Shown piece after piece: positions 1 through 9,558 of a DNA stretch of 64,000 bases. The notes beneath the pieces were generated by a model. The model did no database searches. It saw only the letters and a program-made list of their open reading frames with translations, and had not been told where the DNA came from. The stretch comes from Phellopilus nigrolimitatus (Eukaryota; Basidiomycota; Agaricomycetes; Hymenochaetales; Hymenochaetaceae), in assembly GCA_021029095.1 (NCBI GenBank), contig JAJOHG010000001.1, positions 558,001-622,000 on the forward strand, in the 5' to 3' direction. The position numbers and the translations under genes are program-made. Positions within the stretch are counted from its first letter, which is position 1, and each line of letters opens with the position of its first letter.

Positions 1-677
1 GGCGCACCTGCGGGGCGGATCTGAGCGACGGGTCGCCATGTTTCATCAGCTAAGGTTTAATGGGCAGACCTGAGATAGGGGGAGAGAAGAACGCTGCTAC
101 GCACCGCAGACTGCAAAGTGGGCGAGGATGGCTTCCTTTGATGTTGAGTATTTGAGATTACCTGGTAGCAACGCGAGAAAGAAAGAAAGAAGATTGAGCA
201 GGCTGGGAGAGGAGAGAGGAGCAGGTGCGCACCGACGAATAAGATGTATCGTGATTTCGAATTCTCCTTGGTGTCGCCGGCGGCCTCGTTCTCAATCTCG
301 TTGGCGCTATTACCTGCCTTCCTCTTCTGTTTCTTCGCCTTTGGCGAGTTTTCCGTAGCAGAGTCACGGACTGCACCTCCTGCTCTGCCCAGATCGCCCT
401 CGTCCCGTTTTCGTTTATTGGGCGGCTTCTTGTGCTCCACGTCCACGTTATTATCTGCCTCGCGTGCCCGAATTGATTTGGGCTCCCCCTTTTTCTCTTT
501 TCGCTCTGATAAGGTCGGGGGAGGCTCATCAAATGGCAGCAGGTCCTGCGTGTCCTGGTTTTCGCTGAGGGGGATGTCACCGCCAGGGGCGTCTGGCTTG
601 CCCTTGCCCTTCTTTTGGCGGAAGGCGAGGCCCTTCCGTTGTTTTTTTGTGAGTTTCTGCGATGTGGGTGCGTCCAT
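1..677 (-). CDS. NOP6: Nop6-like nucleolar RRM protein (C-terminus off window)
   Basis: A putative ribosome-biogenesis RNA-binding protein that would act in the nucleolus on small-subunit precursors. The start is ATG at 677. Exon 1 is 677-233, intron 232-162, exon 2 161-105, and exon 3 begins near 20 and leaves the window. Residues 1-20 carry the LTKKQRKGLAFR motif seen at the start of yeast Nop6. Residues 50-140 are a K/R/E-rich disordered stretch. RYILFVGNLKYSTSKEAI, split across the first intron, is the beta-1/RNP2 and first helix of an RRM. A CTGAT branch site near 45 favours an acceptor at 21 (reading DPP next, as in relatives) over one at 50; an acceptor at 9 is also possible. Most of the RRM lies outside the window. 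The gene is divergent from the next one, 187 bp between starts. The family assignment is from remembered motifs only. Confidence 0.7.
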
Positions 678-864
678 GGCGGCTAGATACGAAGTGGACG
701 GGGCAGTTGCTGTACTAAGATCAAAGAAGGAGAGATGGATGTCGGGAATATGAAAGCTCCTTTGCTACACGTGCCGGACGAGAGGCAAGCGAACAACTGG
801 CAGACTGCAGAACACAGACGACTGCTCTTGATTCTTGATTCCTTGCCGCTGCCGCCTGAGTGAG

Positions 865-3800
865 ATGGTGAGCAGGTCGCTGTCGTTGTCGGTCGCATTC
901 AACACGCCGTCGACTGCGGCGTCGGCGTCGTCGCGCACGGTGAGAAAATAATGAAGCATAGCCGTGGCAGATAAATAACTATATACAAACGCGCTTTCCT
1001 TCTACTTTCGCAGTCAGATGCTCAGGCCGTATTTATGGACAAGAGCCGCCGCCTTTCCCGCCGCCCGTCCAATACAACTCCTTCCGCTCCTCGTTGGCGA
1101 CGCCCGTCGTTCAGATCCAGAGTCGACGCCGACGACGCTGCTCCCGCCCTCGCGCCGGCGCCCGACAGTCGTGAGCAGATCAAGAAGCTCCTGCGCGACA
1201 GAGACGACGACGGCGCGGCGAGCGACAAGGACAGCGAGTGCAGCAGACCCATGAAGGCTCTTGAGGAGCAGGCTCAGCGCCAACAGCTCCTCAGTGCCTC
1301 CGCCGTCGACCTCCCCGTCGCCTCCACCTCCCTCGTCCCCGACTTCCTCCCCGTCCAGCCCATACAGGACATTCCCGCTCTCGGGCCCGGGCCGTCGTTC
1401 AAATCCAAGTACAATCTGCACAACCCCGTCGGTCCACCATGGTACAAGAACCACCATCTCATCCCCCGCAAGCCCCCCTCTTCCACGTTCTCCCCGACCT
1501 TTCCTCCGATGCGCACGGCCATAGGCGCCGGCACCTTCGCTGACGTCGGCCGCATGCCCGGCCCGAGCAGGACGCCCTCGGAGTCCCCGCTCGCGACCCC
1601 TAACGCCTCCCAGACGCGTCTGGGCGAGGGCTTCGCCGCAGCCCCTGGCGCGCGCTCGCGCAAGGTCTCCCAGACCGCCCACGACAATGTCGATATGCTC
1701 GACGGTACGGACCCGTGGGGAACGAACTGGCACCACCAGTCGCCATATGACGTCGGGGGGCTGAACACTCCTCCAGTGCAAGAAGTGCGGCTCTATTTTC
1801 GTTCAAGTCTGATCCTTTTTCCTGACTAACCTTCTCTTTCTGCTGAATCCCAGACGCAAGGCACAGGGCAGCAGAACGTCGAGTGCAACCCGGCAGAACG
1901 GGAGGCTGCCAAACCCCTCTCCGCTTTCGCAGTCGACCTCCGCGGTCCATCTTGCAGATCAGGCACCGCTCGCCACTATCCCGCAGCGCAAGCGCACGCT
2001 CAGCAAGCCCGCCGGTGGCATACGGCGTTTCTTCTCTGGAGGGTCATTCGATGACTCTTCTAAGAAGGACGCCAAGGCGGCCTCGGCACCCGTCACGCCC
2101 CTCGACAACCGCGCGGCGGACACGCTTGACGCGCCAGAAGCTGAAGGCACGATTCGGCGGAAATTGTCGAAGCGGGGTCGGACCGCGCCTCCAATGCTCG
2201 CTCCCGATGTAGGATCGTCGAAGCTGTCGGTCAACACGTCGGGTTCACACGACAAAAAGGAGAAGCGCACGAGTATAATGGGGCGGTTAGGGAAGAAGCT
2301 CAGTGTGTTGCGAAAGCCCATCGGCGACTCTCACTACGGCCATGCTGATCGACGTAGCGTGGATTTAGAACATGGAAAGGAGAAATTGACCACTTCTTCT
2401 CCGACTAAGAACGACGTTGCTGAACCGCGCGTACTTACCAGGCGAGTGCCGCCTCCGGAACCGCCGGAATCCAAAGACGACGCGAGTTATAGATCGTCGA
2501 CTTCGATTGACTTGGAGTTTCCTTTGACAATGGGCAACTTGACTATCGCGAATCCTGATCAACCAAGTTCTGGGACTGCTTCGCCAACGAGAAGACACTC
2601 GCAGCTACCTGCGGAGGAGAAGGCTGCCGTATCTCCTACGCAGTCTCAAGCTCCCTTACCTCCGCCGAAGCGCTCTCCTCCGCCGCCACCTCCTCTTGAA
2701 GACGATTCTGACGAAGAAGAACCGCTGCAGACGTCGGTTCTTCGCGTCACGAACACACCAGATCACACACCAGATCACACCCCAGACCAGGAATCGGAGG
2801 CGCTTCCCGAACCTCCTCTCTCCCCTCTGCTACCGCCGCCGCCCCTTCACCATCCGTCTATCCCGTCCATGTTCTCTCCAGGTGTGATGTCGATCTCCCT
2901 GTCCACCGCTTCCTTCTCCAGCCCTCCCCCTCCGCCGGAGAAGAACTGGGAGATCGTCGATCCCACGACGCTGACGGAGTCACCCGTTCAGCAAGACATG
3001 GAGTTCCTACCGGACATTGGGAGTGAGCCCGACTACGAGGCAGCGCACACGCGCACGCCGCGCCCCCGGTCAGGTTTGGTTCTGGGCGGGCCACGACCCC
3101 AGTCCGGATTGTCCATGAATGGGCCGCGCTCCCAGTCTGAGCTTTCCATGAACGGTCCGCGACCTCAGTCCGGGTCGTCCTTCTCCGGCCTTCCCTCGCT
3201 GGAAGAACAGACGACGGATTCGCCGCTCTCGCGTGCGTCGCTGTTTGTCAACCCACCCACGCCTATGTCGCCTCCCACCTCGATTCCTGTCATGTCGGCA
3301 CGCGAGCCGATGCCTGTGCCTGTGCACGTAAAGAAGCCGTCGCTTTCTAATCTCGCGGTGGTTAGTCGAGACGTGGCTGTGACCGAGGAGGCTGCTAAGG
3401 CTGAGAAAGAGCGAGAAAGGGCGGCTCGGAGGGATGCTGCCGAGGACGCTGATAGGGTTGAGAAAGAGTTGGAGAAGGCGAGGAGGGATGCAGCCGAGGA
3501 AGCTGCCAGGGCTGAGAAAGAGGTGGAAAGAGCCAGGAGGGATGCAGTCGAGGAAGCTGCTAGGGTTGAGAGAGAAATAGAGAGAGCGAGGAGGGATGCG
3601 GCTGAGGACGCCGCTAAAAAAGAGCGGGAGAGAGCGGCAAGGAGGGACGCCGAAGACTCTGTCAAGCTTGAAAAAGTGGCGAGGCGGGAGAGAAGGGAGT
3701 CGAGGCGGGAAGAGAAGGCGAAGCGGGAGGAGCGGGAGAAGGCGCTGAAGCTTGTGGAGGAAAAGGCGGCGCGGCATGAGGAGAGGGCAGCGCGGCACGA

Positions 3801-5226
3801 GGCGAGGACGTCGCGACATGAGGAAAGGGCGTCGCGGTACGAGGAGAAGGTACCGCGGCATGAGGAGAGGGCATCGCGGTATGAGGAGAAGGCACCGTGG
3901 AATGAGGAGCGGCGGCACGAGCGGCGGGAGTCGCGGCACGACGAGAGGCGTCAGGAGCACAGGGAATCGCGATACGAGGAAAAGCCCAAGCACGAAGAAC
4001 GCGCTAAGCGTGACGACCGCGAGCGATCCGACAAGGATCGCTCCAAGCACGAAGAGAAGTCCAAGCGCGAATCGACTGACAGGGAGAGGGGCTCGCGAAA
4101 GGAGAAGAAGGAGCGCACATCTTCGACGACCGAGACATTCAGGCTCGTGCGCACGCCCTCGGACAACCTTCGTTTACTCCAAGGCAACGCGATACACGTC
4201 GGCGAGGAGAAGTGGACACTTGTCGAGGCACCCGTGTCTTCGAAACGGGACAAAAGTACGCGAAGGGAGAAGGAGAAAGAGCGGGAGAGGTCGAGTCCGG
4301 AGAAGGGCTCGTCCCACCGCAGGGAGAGCAAGCACGACGACAAGCGTGAGAGCATGCGTCGCAGTCATCGGTACAGCAGTTCACATGGATTAAAAGACGA
4401 ACGGCACAAGTCGACCATTCCCTTCGTTCGGAGCTCTGTTGACGCTCCCGAGCCGCATTTGAGGCGCCAGCGTACTCGGAGCATAGATGACCGATTGAAG
4501 CGCAACGAATCAACCGCGTCGTACGTACACGTTCCCCACTCCGCCGAAAAGTCAGAGACTTGGAGGCGCCGAAGGGACAGCCGAACTGCGGCGGCGCATT
4601 CTTCTGACTCTCGTTCTTCGCAGACGAGGACCTCTGGCGAGCAGAAAAGGTCCTCGCAAAGTTCTTCCGCTCCTGTAACGGTACCTGCAACACTGGACCG
4701 GCAGACCTCGCTCCGCCGCGCGGTCTCTGACCTCCCTGCCGGCGCGGACCAGATGATGTCGCTGTCCGCGCGCGAGGCCTGGGACGCCGATCGCGTTTGG
4801 AAGGGCAAAAGTGCAATATACGACCAGGAGGGCGGCATTGGCGTCATCCCAGGCGTAGGTTCACCTAATTACATGGCGCATGCGTCCTACATGATGCAGA
4901 GCCCTTTTTACGAGCACGGACACGCGCCCGTCGCGCACCAGAACTCCTTCTACGCGATCCCGGTGCCGGTCGCCCCGCCGGCGGCGATAGTATACCCCCC
5001 GCAAGAGGCGTACTCTCCCGGACGGTACGACTTCCCGAACGCCTACCGCTCGTACACGGAGTCGCTGGACGCACATGGGCCGCTGCCGAATCCGCTACCT
5101 GACCCTCCGCGCCAGTCGACGTACTCGCCGGAACCGCTGCTGGCGGGCCACGCCCGCCAGGGCACAATTGACGATCCTAACACACCGGAATATTGGCGTT
5201 TTTACGCGGGCGTCGCGACACACTAA
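865..5226 (+). CDS. Large repeat-rich, disordered protein of unknown function
   Basis: Unrecognised protein of about 1,401 aa. Exons 865-939, 1014-1784 and 1867-5226. The ATG at 865 is preferred over the one at 1035 because the intervening exon joins in frame through a clean GTGAG...CAG intron. The 3' splice at 1866 was chosen to keep frame; 1853 does not fit. Residues 100-260 contain the only conserved-looking blocks (NPVGPPWYKNHH, DPWGTNWHHQSPYD), which I recall from uncharacterised Agaricomycete proteins. The rest is S/P-rich, with an 11-aa repeat (residues 681-724), an 18-aa E/R/A repeat likely to be helical or coiled coil (802-871) and a 7-aa RHEER repeat (918-959). The C-terminus, from about 1247, is aromatic- and proline-rich with YMMQSPFYEHG-like segments. 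No signal peptide, membrane span or catalytic motif is visible. A scaffold or RNA/cytoskeleton-associated role is only a guess. Confidence 0.75.
3061..3192 (+). repeat. Four tandem 33-bp units (11-aa PRPQSGLSMNG repeat)
   Basis: Within the large unknown protein. Four in-frame units share an R-P/S-Q/R-S-G-L core followed by an NGP or GGP spacer; the DNA copies diverge mainly at third positions, so this is not a very recent expansion. Confidence 0.85.
3424..3633 (+). repeat. 54-bp repeat encoding 18-aa E/R/A helical units
   Basis: Three full copies and one partial copy of an 18-residue unit beginning ARRDA and ending in an E-K/R-E-x-E-K/R pattern. Eighteen residues equal five turns of alpha-helix, so charges recur on the same faces, consistent with a long single helix or coiled coil. 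Confidence 0.85.
3772..3897 (+). repeat. Six 21-bp units (heptad RHEERAS)
   Basis: Six consecutive 7-residue units of the form R-H/Y-E-E/A-R/K-x-x, each exactly 21 bp, followed by degenerate HERRESRHDER-type copies to about 4000. Alternating basic and acidic residues dominate. Confidence 0.85.
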
Positions 5227-5843
5227 CCGCAGTATGGATCTATACCCCGCATCACTGTGCGATCGGGGTGCTGAACTCTTATTAGACTTGGCAAGGCATT
5301 CAATTTACACAGGCATCCATCCCCGCATACCCCTGCATTATATTCGACTTCTTGTTCATGATACCTTCGGGCTAACTTCACATATTTTTCTTCTCTCTTC
5401 TTTGCCACCACTTAAGTATCTGACGACCGACTATTGTTCAATAATGGACTACCTTATTTTTGTTCATGTACGAGCCACATTTTTGTTCTAGGGCCATGGC
5501 CATGTCCATGTCAATTGTCACGACTAATGGATTGATTATGGGTATTAACACTCAAACCGGAAGGATCCAAAAATTCAGACAACGGATGAACAAAAAGACA
5601 AGTGAAAGATCCGAGAGGCTAGTAAGATACAACAGGTGACGTCCAGAGGGAAACATGCGACAGACATGAGTTAGATATGAAGGTGAGAGGTACGTATACA
5701 TCGTAAGCTGGAGACGGGCGTGGTAGAAGACGTGAAGAGGAATCCTTTTATCAGGTTACTGCACTGCACAATGAAAGTCAGGAAAACAGAGAACACCCAG
5801 ATGAGAATATCACAGACTGGACCAGTTGGTGTACTGACGCGAT
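5227..5843. other. Convergent intergenic region
   Basis: Tail-to-tail space between the large unknown gene (+) and the GBD-like gene (-). It is AT-richer than the flanks. Short open frames here have no conserved sequence. It presumably holds the two 3' UTRs. Confidence 0.5.
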
Positions 5844-6550
5844 TCAACGGGGAAATCCTGTCTCCGGGTAGTCGTCGAACGACGCCTCGCCGTCGAGGAA
5901 GCGCCGTAGGCGCGCGACCTGCGAGGAGAGGTACATGATGATGATCTGCATGCGCACATCGAGCTTGAGCCTGAGGATATCCGCGCATGTCTTGAGCGCC
6001 TGGTCCCGCGTCGCGACAAACATGTTCCCGTTGAAACCGAGCGACTTCAGGCTGTCGATGAGCTCGCTGAACTCGGAGCACCAGCCCAGCACGCCCAACT
6101 GCAATTAACAAAAAAAAAGCGAAGTCAGCATCGTCGGAGTACGGCCGAAGAAAACCGCCCGCTCGTTCACCTGACCATATTGTTTAAATCGCGAGTAAAG
6201 CACGTTCGGCGCGTGTTTGAGCGCATAGATAAAGCGCTCGTTCTCTTCGACGACGCTTGCCGCTGGAACATACGGATCGGAGACGGATGCGGGCGAAGAA
6301 TGTTGTGTCTGTCGAAGGCAGAATATCAGCCTCCAGTAACGCACTTGGATAAGCAAAAAAAAAAAAAAGGACTGGCCTCAGCTTGCCTCGGCGGAGGATC
6401 CTGCGTGGTCAATTATCAGCGCTCGGGGCTCAGCTGAAATTTCGCCCGCGCACGACGACGCACCTTGAACCACTCTACGTTCTCGAAATTGGCCTCCTCC
6501 TCGCTGTAGTCCCACTCGACCATGTCGCCATGCTTTGTGTGGATCGGCAT
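5844..6550 (-). CDS. Small protein with formin-GBD-like helical domain
   Basis: Spliced gene of at least 159 aa. Exons 6550-6464, 6308-6171 and 6098-5844, all joining in phase 0. The first ATG in frame is at 6550 (MPIHTKHGDMVEWDY...). The same frame stays open upstream to about 6744 with a serine-rich stretch and no ATG, so an additional 5' exon is possible. The C-terminal 110 residues form a helical block (NERFIYALKHAPNVLYSRF, LGVLGWCSEFSELI, CADILRLKLDVRMQIIIMYL, ARLRRFLDGE) that reminds me of the GTPase-binding/armadillo region at the start of diaphanous formins (Drf_GBD), but no FH1 or FH2 domain follows. Small stand-alone GBD-like proteins occur in basidiomycete annotations. The role is unknown; binding to a Rho-type GTPase is inference only. 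Confidence 0.6.
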
Positions 6551-7247
6551 CCTGGGGTCCTTTCCCGGGCTCGAGCTCTTGGACGAGAGCTGCCGGCGCA
6601 GCGAACCGAGCACGTTCTTGATGCCTGCGGTCGATCTGGGCTTGGGTTCGTGCGGCTCGCGGGAGGGGAAGAGTGAGAAGGAGAAGGAGGAGTTGGAGGA
6701 GGAGGACGCGGATCGGGATGATTTATACAGCTTGCGAGCCGGCGGGCGTCACCCGTGCGGAACTTGAACGACGAGAAGGGAAACTGTAGCGTGCTTCCGG
6801 GCGCTTGCTCTGACAATGCTCGACGACGCAAGACAAACTTGACAGCGCCGAGGATAGCAGATTATACCGACCGTCGGACGGAGGACTGTCTGGCTTTCAG
6901 AACCGCGAGAAAATACGTCTGCAGCACAGAAATTCGCCAGACTCACCAACTGAAAGTCTTTGTTGAGGAGCTGTATTTAGATGACTGGCAGTAACGTTGT
7001 GTGCAGCGGAGACAGCAAAATTGATTGAGCGATGAAGGGCCTCTAGACTCGACAGCCAGCGCGCTTTTGCAGCGTGCTCGACGTGCCTCACCTCCGCCTC
7101 ATGTCGGTCCCTATTTATGTACATTTACTCCGCGGATAGCCTACCGAATTTGAATCAAAATAAATATGCAGTATTGAATACTACGGTACAAAGAACATCA
7201 AGACAATCTAAGAAAATTGGACCCAGCTTGGATCTTCAAGTGACGCG
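6551..7247. other. Intergenic region, possible 5' leader of the GBD-like gene
   Basis: The open serine-rich frame from 6744 down to 6551 may be coding or leader. On the minus strand there is a good donor (GTGAGT, near 6940) that could belong to a leader intron. From about 6960 to 7247 I see nothing beyond the 3' flank of the N-acyltransferase-like gene. Confidence 0.4.
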
Positions 7248-9092
7248 TCATTGCAGAAGATTGGTACGTTCTCCAGCTTCAATCTGGTCGTCTCTTTGAC
7301 GACCCCTCCTCCACGCACGGATCCTCTCCATCGCCTCCCTCGGCAACCGCATCCCAAAGCGCATCCTTGGCCCTCCCCGCACCCTCATGATAAGCCACTC
7401 GGCTATCCTCTCCATCCCAAAGACGTACCAGATGAGCGCCATCGACAGCCACGGGCCCCACGTCGCGTAGAGCGTCCGCCCGTCATCCGGTGTGGTCTCG
7501 AGCCCGATGGTGTGCACCCACGACCCCGGCCCGACCTGGACGATTGTGCCCGAGCCCTGCCCGCGCCCGCCGACGCCGCCGATACCCTGTGCGCCCCCGT
7601 CGCACCACAGCACGGCGCTCCCGACCTCTTCCGCACGCGCCTGCGCCTGCTCCCACATGGCCGCGCCAATGCCCTGGTGCCAGGTGCGCGCGGGCGCAAG
7701 GATAAGTGTCGGCCGACGGAGCAGGGAATTGAAGGGTCGAGGGTGCGCGAAGTCGAGGCATATGGACGCCGTCAGCGCGACAGTGAGGGTGTCCGTCGGC
7801 TTGTTGCGCGAGTTCCGCTTCGTGACGAGCTCGTAGTCGAATATTACGGGCGGCTCAGAGGACACCATAAGGTTTGATTCGACGACTAGAAAAATGGCGG
7901 TCAGGCAGGACATTGATCGAATACATACGGACTCACATGGTACCAAGTGTCTTTTGAAATACTCGAATTTTACGCCGTCTTTATCTATCAACATGACCCC
8001 GTTCCGGATCTTGTCGCTCGAATTCCCGTAGTCCTCGAAAGCCACGCCTATGACAGATCCCATAGCATGGCGAGCAATTTTCCCGATAGATTCTGCTTTT
8101 ATTTGCGCTGTAGTGAATCGGACGGCGCCTTCAGGCCATAAGACGACCTGGAGCGGAGTAAGTGTCTGATGGGGAGTTTCCGCTAGAGATATTGTGCTGC
8201 TTACCTTCGCAAGCGGAGTAAGCGTTTGAGTTTCACGAAGATACTCGTCAAAGGACGGCTCCCTGGTCAGGTTTTCTATGTACGGGTGTGCACATGCGAT
8301 AGGAAAAGGGACGGTAGTTTTTGAATTGACAGACGTCGGGAGAGGTACAGACACATAGGAAGGAAGAACACCGATGCAAAGTAGTGCGGTGATGTAGAAG
8401 AGCCAGAGCGATCTGCGTGGTCGCTCTGAGTCCTCCGCGTTATCCTCACTAATCGAAATCAAGTGCTCTTCCTGTTCAATATCTTGCTGGCTCTTCGGCC
8501 CCATAATCCATACACCCATCATCTCGGATATGACGACCGCCCACGCTCCTACAGCCCAGTCGATGCCGGAGGGACCGAGGGAAGGGCGCATCCAGCTATA
8601 CGCATGGACACCCAAGGCTGGAGTCCAAGTGGCTATGTACCCAAGCGGACTGAGAGCCGAAGCGACCTGGAGGGACGTCGACCAAACCGTAGGGAAAACA
8701 ATGAAATGGGTCCAGAGGTAATGGTCACTCGGACGGAAGACAGTGTCAATCAGGATGGCGCCGAGCGCAAGACTGTTTGTGACGCATGTCAGAGCGAAAA
8801 GGGCGAAGACAGCTGTTGTTGTGTGAACCTCGGGGATCGCGTCGAGCGATGTGCCGAGATTAGCCAGAGTTGTCGAAGCTGCTAGACATGCGACTGCCAG
8901 ACCGAGTTTCAAATATGCGTGCTCACGGGCGATGACAACGGTCACGAAAAGCCTCAGAGTCGCTAGAAGAAGAACTAGCGGTATGAAGGACGGCGACGAC
9001 TGGAGGGCGAAGAGACCAAGACCAAATGCCATTGCAAGGTAAATGGGTGTTGGGTACGTAATAAGAGATCTCTGCGCGACGTCGAGGAGCAT
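7248..9092 (-). CDS. Membrane protein with Lnt-like nitrilase/N-acyltransferase domain
   Basis: About 597 aa after removing a 51-nt intron at 7936-7886. That intron is in frame and stop-free, but its removal restores KRHLVPFVES, the family's Lys-x-x-Leu-Val-Pro-Phe motif. The architecture resembles bacterial apolipoprotein N-acyltransferase: roughly six hydrophobic spans in residues 1-190, another near 228-250, then a carbon-nitrogen hydrolase domain. Visible catalytic triad candidates are Glu in VVLWPEGAVRF (about 319), Lys in FKRHLVP (about 380) and Cys in ASICLDFAHP (about 427). A last hydrophobic span precedes a basic tail. A second possible 39-nt intron (GTAAGC...CAG, near 8204-8166) would remove a linker. 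Start: ATG 9092; however the frame is open and hydrophobic upstream to about 9213 without an ATG, so a further 5' exon is likely. Fungal members have no established substrate; an ER acyl-transfer or amidase role is inference. Confidence 0.75.
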   Translation of the reverse strand: MLLDVAQRSLITYPTPIYLAMAFGLGLFALQSSPSFIPLVLLLATLRLFVTVVIAREHAYLKLGLAVACLAASTTLANLGTSLDAIPEVHTTTAVFALFALTCVTNSLALGAILIDTVFRPSDHYLWTHFIVFPTVWSTSLQVASALSPLGYIATWTPALGVHAYSWMRPSLGPSGIDWAVGAWAVVISEMMGVWIMGPKSQQDIEQEEHLISISEDNAEDSERPRRSLWLFYITALLCIGVLPSYVSVPLPTSVNSKTTVPFPIACAHPYIENLTREPSFDEYLRETQTLTPLAKVSSTISLAETPHQTLTPLQVVLWPEGAVRFTTAQIKAESIGKIARHAMGSVIGVAFEDYGNSSDKIRNGVMLIDKDGVKFEYFKRHLVPCESVCIRSMSCLTAIFLVVESNLMVSSEPPVIFDYELVTKRNSRNKPTDTLTVALTASICLDFAHPRPFNSLLRRPTLILAPARTWHQGIGAAMWEQAQARAEEVGSAVLWCDGGAQGIGGVGGRGQGSGTIVQVGPGSWVHTIGLETTPDDGRTLYATWGPWLSMALIWYVFGMERIAEWLIMRVRGGPRMRFGMRLPREAMERIRAWRRGRQRDDQIEAGERTNLLQ

Positions 9093-9558
9093 GGTAGATA
9101 CGAGCGCAATCGAGCAGAGAGCTGGGAGAAACGCGAGCCCAGGAGACGAGAACTTTATAGCATTGTCCTGCAGAAGTAAACGTGCTGCGCCTGCGGCAGG
9201 ATCGAAGAGCGGTAGTATAGCATACTATTACAGCTACCTCAACGAGGCGAGTGTCCTAGACAGCCGTGGCGTTGATGAAGAAGCAGAAGCACGATGTTCA
9301 GCGCCTACAGAGCGATCGTGATATGGCCATTGATGTCTCCGTCTGCGTCTACAGGCGCCTCTTATCAGGACATCGCCGCAGCAGAATAGTTTGTTGATGA
9401 CCATGGACGTTGAAGAGGAGGTGGTAACGTGAGTGAATTCCACGCTCGCGGATACGACACGCATGACCACCGCGTCGGTAAAGCTATTCACCACTCCGGA
9501 ACCTACTCATGTATAAAAAGGCCGTCCATTTCGCTCTCAACCGCGATCCATTCCCTTC
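9093..9558. other. Divergent promoter region
   Basis: Head-to-head space between the Lnt-like gene (-) and the CoA-ligase-like gene (+). The first 120 bp probably code for the missing N-terminus of the Lnt-like protein. A TATA-like box lies at 9512-9519. Confidence 0.5.
9512..9519 (+). promoter_or_regulatory. TATA-like box of the CoA-ligase-like gene
   Basis: TATAAAAA, 40 bp upstream of the ATG at 9559. The spacing implies a very short 5' leader. Position and sequence are seen; function is inferred. Confidence 0.5.

Noticed and set aside
3070..4050. 326-codon minus-strand open frame opposite the large unknown protein
   Set aside because: Its L/P/R-rich periodic sequence is the antisense shadow of the 7- and 18-residue repeats on the plus strand; no splice or start evidence.
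6475..6831. Proline-rich minus-strand frame upstream of the GBD-like gene
   Set aside because: Starts with TTG and runs in a different frame from the spliced gene; the overlapping serine-rich frame is more compatible with the gene.
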